Below, piece by piece: positions 5,957 to 8,352 of a DNA stretch of 8,352 nucleotides (its first letter is position 1; the number at the start of each line of letters is the position of its first letter). Source of the stretch: an uncultured Selenomonas sp. (lineage in GTDB: Bacteria > Bacillota > Negativicutes > Selenomonadales > Selenomonadaceae); assembly GCA_945494195.1 (NCBI GenBank), contig CALYVJ010000060.1, positions 1-8,352 on the forward strand, read 5' to 3'. Under the pieces are notes generated by a model. The model worked only from the letters and a program-made list of their open reading frames with translations. It was not told the DNA's origin and searched no databases. The position numbers were made by a program, and so were the translations under genes.

Positions 5957-5990
5957 GGCATTCTTCTAAAGGAAGAATGCCTTTTGTTTT
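5957..5990 (+). terminator. Intrinsic terminator of the csoR-hpt unit
   Basis: GGCATTCTTC (5957-5966) pairs perfectly with GAAGAATGCC (5972-5981) around TAAAG, followed by TTTTGTTTT (5982-5990). It begins eight bases after the hpt stop codon. Confidence 0.92.
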
Positions 5991-6055
5991 GTGATACATG
6001 GTACGGTAAAAATTTGGAAAATCCGCTATGCTGAAATAGTTGTTGATAACGCATA

Positions 6056-6097
6056 TTGATAAAAAAAATATATTTTCATATAGATACGTGATACAAT
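6056..6097 (+). promoter_or_regulatory. Probable promoter region of the thioesterase gene
   Basis: Two candidates overlap. TTGATA (6056-6061) is 17 bases from TATAGA (6079-6084). Alternatively TGATACAAT (6089-6097) is an extended -10 box without a good -35. The region is very AT-rich and lies between the hpt terminator and the thioesterase ribosome site. I cannot choose between them from sequence alone. Confidence 0.45.
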
Positions 6098-6118
6098 ATA
6101 GTAATAATTCAAACGTAT

Positions 6119-6131
6119 GGAAATCGTTTCC
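6119..6131. repeat. 13-nt perfect inverted repeat before the thioesterase ribosome site
   Basis: GGAAA (6119-6123) and TTTCC (6127-6131) flank TCG. The repeat sits about 22 bases after the putative -10 at 6092-6097 and two bases before AGGAGGT (6133-6139). It could be an operator or a small hairpin in the 5' untranslated region. Confidence 0.4.
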
Positions 6132-6146
6132 TAGGAGGTCCCATTT

Positions 6147-6674
6147 ATGGCACAGAATAAAATCGTAATCAGTCAGGTAATGATGCCGAGTCAGGCGAAT
6201 CCGAATGGCAATGTCCATGGCGGGGAAATCATGAAAATGATGGATTCAACGGCTTATGCGGCAGCTCGCCGGTATGCTCGTTCCAATGTAGTTACGGCTC
6301 GTGTTGACGAGTTGGAGTTTCATTTGCCTATCCTGATTGGTGATTTGGTGACGTGTTCGGCGGAAATCGTTTTTGTGGGGCACAGTTCGATGGAGATAGC
6401 AGTCAATGTGGATGTGGAGGATCTCGAGCAGGAGGGGAAACCGCAGCGTGCCTTGACGGCCTATTTTACGATGGTGGCCCTGGACCGCAATGCGCGTCCT
6501 AAATCTGTTCCACCGTTGATTCTTGATACGGAAGAAGCCAAGCGGGCCTTTGAAGATGGACGCCGTCGTTATGAGGCGCACAAAGAGCGCAAAAGGATCC
6601 AGCGCGAGAAGGAAAATGCCCGTCTGGCGGCGAAGAAATCTCCGAGAGTACCGGAGGACAGTCATAAAAAATAA
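6147..6674 (+). CDS. Hotdog-fold acyl-CoA thioesterase (YciA/YkhA type)
   Basis: The 175-residue protein belongs to the hotdog acyl-CoA hydrolase family, which cleaves acyl-CoA to free acid and CoA in the cytoplasm. The conserved first block is NPNGNVHGGEIMKMMD at 18-33, covering the N-x-x-G-x-x-x-GG turn, the central hotdog helix and Asp33. It is followed by TARVDELEFHLPILIGDLV (50-68), which matches the second strand block of the family. The single hotdog domain ends near residue 115. The rest, about 128-175, is a highly charged tail (KERKRIQREKENARLAAKK within 146-164), likely helical and longer than needed for the fold. AGGAGGT at 6133-6139 lies seven bases before the ATG. The natural substrate cannot be told from sequence, and no acyl-CoA pathway gene is adjacent. 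No intrinsic terminator separates it from the leuA leader. Confidence 0.88.
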   Translation: MAQNKIVISQVMMPSQANPNGNVHGGEIMKMMDSTAYAAARRYARSNVVTARVDELEFHLPILIGDLVTCSAEIVFVGHSSMEIAVNVDVEDLEQEGKPQRALTAYFTMVALDRNARPKSVPPLILDTEEAKRAFEDGRRRYEAHKERKRIQREKENARLAAKKSPRVPEDSHKK

Positions 6675-6702
6675 AAAAGTTTACAGTTTAACACGTAAAT
6701 GC

Positions 6703-6731
6703 TTGCAAAATGTATTTTATTGTGATATTGT
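6703..6731 (+). promoter_or_regulatory. leuA T-box promoter
   Basis: TTGCAA (6703-6708) and TATTGT (6726-6731) are separated by 17 bases. Transcription would start near 6738, about 22 bases before the first conserved T-box element at 6760. Confidence 0.65.
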
Positions 6732-6737
6732 AGTATG

Positions 6738-7008
6738 CAACACAGAGAAATGCATAGCAGAGGAATAGTACGTATTCGGATGACTTCAGAGAGTTGTCGG
6801 TTGGTGAAAGACAATAGTGGATGGATACGGAACTCACCTTGAAGCAGTCCGCTGAAAGCCTGACAAGGCGAGTAGACCGGAACGGTTCCTGACCGTTATC
6901 GAACAGGAGGACTTGATGGAGTCTGTATGAGGTGCCGACAGGCACGAATTTGAGTGGTAACACGTAAGCTAGCCTTTCGTCTCTTAGAGATGAAGGGCTT
7001 TTATTTTT
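6738..7008 (+). promoter_or_regulatory. T-box riboswitch, leucine specific (CUC specifier)
   Basis: This leader senses uncharged tRNA-Leu and controls leuA. The conserved 5' element is GAGGAATAGTA (6760-6770). The stem I apical region is around 6790-6816. The specifier loop reads GGAACTCACC, with CTC at 6833-6835, a Leu codon followed by A, aligned with the ATC of the ileS leader. GCTGAAAG (6851-6858) and AGTAG (6871-6875) follow, then hairpins at 6881-6897 and 6932-6945. The T-box is TGAGTGGTAACACG (6951-6964), with TGGT at 6955-6958 for the ACCA end. In the antiterminator, GAG (6952-6954) pairs with CTC (6981-6983) and 6962-6968 with 6974-6980, leaving the 7-base bulge TGGTAAC. The specifier matches the downstream leucine gene. 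Confidence 0.94.
6971..7008 (+). terminator. T-box-controlled terminator of the leuA leader
   Basis: Bases 6971-6983 pair with 6987-6999 over 13 positions, including two G-U wobbles, and a T-rich run continues to 7008. The left arm includes the CGTCTC used by the antiterminator, so the two folds exclude each other. The leuA ribosome site AGGAGGG starts immediately after it, at 7009. Confidence 0.9.
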
Positions 7009-7023
7009 AGGAGGGATTCGCAG

Positions 7024-8352
7024 ATGATGAATTATCAGAAGTACAGCAAAGGTTATTTTCTGCCGCCAGAGATTGATCTCGAATGGGCGAAAAAGGATGC
7101 ACCAGATCATGCGCCAATCTGGTGCAGCGTGGATATGCGTGATGGCAATCAGGCGCTTATCACGCCGATGAACCTCGAGGAAAAGCTGGAATTCTATAAG
7201 ATGCTCATCAAAGTCGGATTCAAGGAAATCGAGGTCGGTTTTCCGGCTGCCTCTGAGACTGAATACGAATTTCTGCGGCGGCTGGTGGAGGATGACCTGA
7301 TTCCCGAGGATGTGACGATTCAGGTACTCACCCAGGCTCGGGAGCATATCATCCGTAAGACATTTGACGCACTCAAAGGCGTTAAGAATGCTATCGTTCA
7401 TGTATATAATTCTACTTCGGTTGCCCAACGCCAGCAGGTGTTCCGCAAATCGAAGGAGGAAATCAAGCAGATGGCTGTCGATGGGGCCAAGCTCCTCAAG
7501 CAGCTGACCGAAGAGGCTGGTGCTGACTATCGCTTCGAGTATTCGCCTGAGTCCTTTACGGGCACGGAGCCAGAGTATGCGCTCGAAGTCTGCAATGCGG
7601 TGCTCGATGTCTGGCAGCCGACAGCTGATCGCAAGGCAATCATCAATCTGCCGGTTACCGTTGAGATGAGCATGCCTCATGTCTATGCGATGCAGGTTGC
7701 GTATATGAATAAGCATCTAAAATATCGTGATAATGTTGTCTTGTCGCTGCATCCGCATAATGACCGCGGCTGTGGTGTGGCTGATACGGAGATGGGAATC
7801 CTGGCAGGTGCTGACCGCGTGGAGGGGACGCTCTTTGGCAACGGTGAGCGCACGGGCAACGTGGATATTGTGACCGTGGGCATGAACATGTTTGCCCTGG
7901 GCGTTGATCCTGAGTTGGATTTCTCGAATATGTCCGAGTTGGTAGATACCTATGAACGCCTTACGCGAATGGAAGTCAGCTATCGTCAGCCTTATGCGGG
8001 CAAATTGGTTTTTGCGGCCTTCTCTGGTTCGCATCAGGATGCCATCGCCAAGGGCATGAAGTGGAAAGAGGAAAAGAACCCCGATAAATGGACGCTTCCC
8101 TATCTCTACATTGATCCGAAGGATGTTGGCCGTGAATATGACGGCGATGTCATCCGCATCAACAGCCAGTCCGGTAAGGGCGGTGTCGGCTTTATTATGG
8201 AGCAGAAATATGGGATCGAGATGCCGAAGAAGATGCGTGAGGATTTTGGTTACTGCGTTAAGAGTGTATCCGACCACAAACACAAAGAGCTCATGCCGGA
8301 TGAAATTTTCCAGATTTTCCAGAACGAGTATGTCAACATCGTGGAGCCTTAT
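7024..8352 (+). CDS. leuA: 2-isopropylmalate synthase, type 2 (C-terminus beyond the window)
   Basis: LeuA condenses acetyl-CoA with 2-oxoisovalerate to 2-isopropylmalate, the first committed step of leucine synthesis. The frame is open from ATG to the right edge, giving 443 residues. The usual length of the type 2 (actinobacterial/yeast-like) form is about 550-600, so the leucine-binding regulatory domain at the C-terminus is mostly missing here. DMRDGNQ at 37-43 carries the metal and catalytic Arg39-Asp40. HPHND at 243-247 supplies the metal-binding histidines, and GNGERTGN is at 272-279. SPESFTGTE (174-182) and FSGSHQDAI (333-341) are typical of type 2 enzymes. AGGAGGG at 7009-7015 is eight bases from the first ATG; the next codon is also ATG (7027) and would be the less well spaced start. 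It is controlled by the leucine T-box just upstream, and probably also by leucine feedback on the enzyme, as known for the family. Confidence 0.96.
   Translation, partial: MMNYQKYSKGYFLPPEIDLEWAKKDAPDHAPIWCSVDMRDGNQALITPMNLEEKLEFYKMLIKVGFKEIEVGFPAASETEYEFLRRLVEDDLIPEDVTIQVLTQAREHIIRKTFDALKGVKNAIVHVYNSTSVAQRQQVFRKSKEEIKQMAVDGAKLLKQLTEEAGADYRFEYSPESFTGTEPEYALEVCNAVLDVWQPTADRKAIINLPVTVEMSMPHVYAMQVAYMNKHLKYRDNVVLSLHPHNDRGCGVADTEMGILAGADRVEGTLFGNGERTGNVDIVTVGMNMFALGVDPELDFSNMSELVDTYERLTRMEVSYRQPYAGKLVFAAFSGSHQDAIAKGMKWKEEKNPDKWTLPYLYIDPKDVGREYDGDVIRINSQSGKGGVGFIMEQKYGIEMPKKMREDFGYCVKSVSDHKHKELMPDEIFQIFQNEYVNIVEPY

Noticed and set aside
6246..6665. Open frame on the - strand across the thioesterase gene.
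   Set aside because: It is fully contained in a well-supported + strand gene and has no recognisable features.
6688..7716. Long open frames on the - strand opposite leuA (6688-7716 and 7717-8283).
   Set aside because: The + strand frame encodes an unmistakable LeuA with all catalytic motifs. The antisense frames have no recognisable family, and one crosses the T-box leader.

Overview
The window looks like chromosomal DNA from a Gram-negative-type Firmicute, most likely Negativicutes of the Selenomonas group. This is inferred from the mix of genes, strong AGGAGG ribosome sites, intrinsic terminators with U-tracts, two T-box riboswitches, a type-2 (long) isoleucyl-tRNA synthetase and a type-2 isopropylmalate synthase. 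I see no mobile element, CRISPR array, rRNA or tRNA gene. It reads as an ordinary core-genome stretch with a few unusual parts.

Left part (1-1560). The tail of a + strand transcript ends in a terminator near 63-87. Facing it on the - strand are lgt (prolipoprotein diacylglyceryl transferase, 709-1497) and, downstream, a SpeD-family protein (183-641). The SpeD-like protein aligns without gaps to S-adenosylmethionine decarboxylase but has Gly where the self-cleaving, pyruvoyl-forming Ser should be, so it is probably a pseudoenzyme. It appears to have its own promoter overlapping the end of lgt, and a bidirectional terminator closes the block.

Middle part (1560-5100). A promoter divergent from lgt drives a T-box leader with an AUC (Ile) specifier, followed by ileS (1911-5042, TTG start). 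Its leader can be folded into mutually exclusive antiterminator and terminator forms, plus a third hairpin that would hide the tRNA-acceptor-binding bulge. ileS ends in a strong terminator.

Right-centre (5100-6000). A probable two-gene operon encodes a CsoR-family metal-sensing repressor with two histidine clusters at its N-terminus and a free-standing histidine phosphotransfer (Hpt) protein, closed by a perfect 10-bp terminator hairpin.

Right part (6000-8352). A hotdog-fold acyl-CoA thioesterase gene has its own promoter region and a 13-nt inverted repeat just before its ribosome site. A second T-box leader, with a CUC (Leu) specifier, controls leuA, which runs off the window after 443 codons. 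Two T-boxes for branched-chain amino acids within about 5 kb mean that uncharged tRNA-Ile and tRNA-Leu respectively control charging of isoleucine and synthesis of leucine. The most interesting items for follow-up are the serine-less SpeD protein, the His-rich CsoR paired with a solitary Hpt, and the competing folds of the ileS leader.
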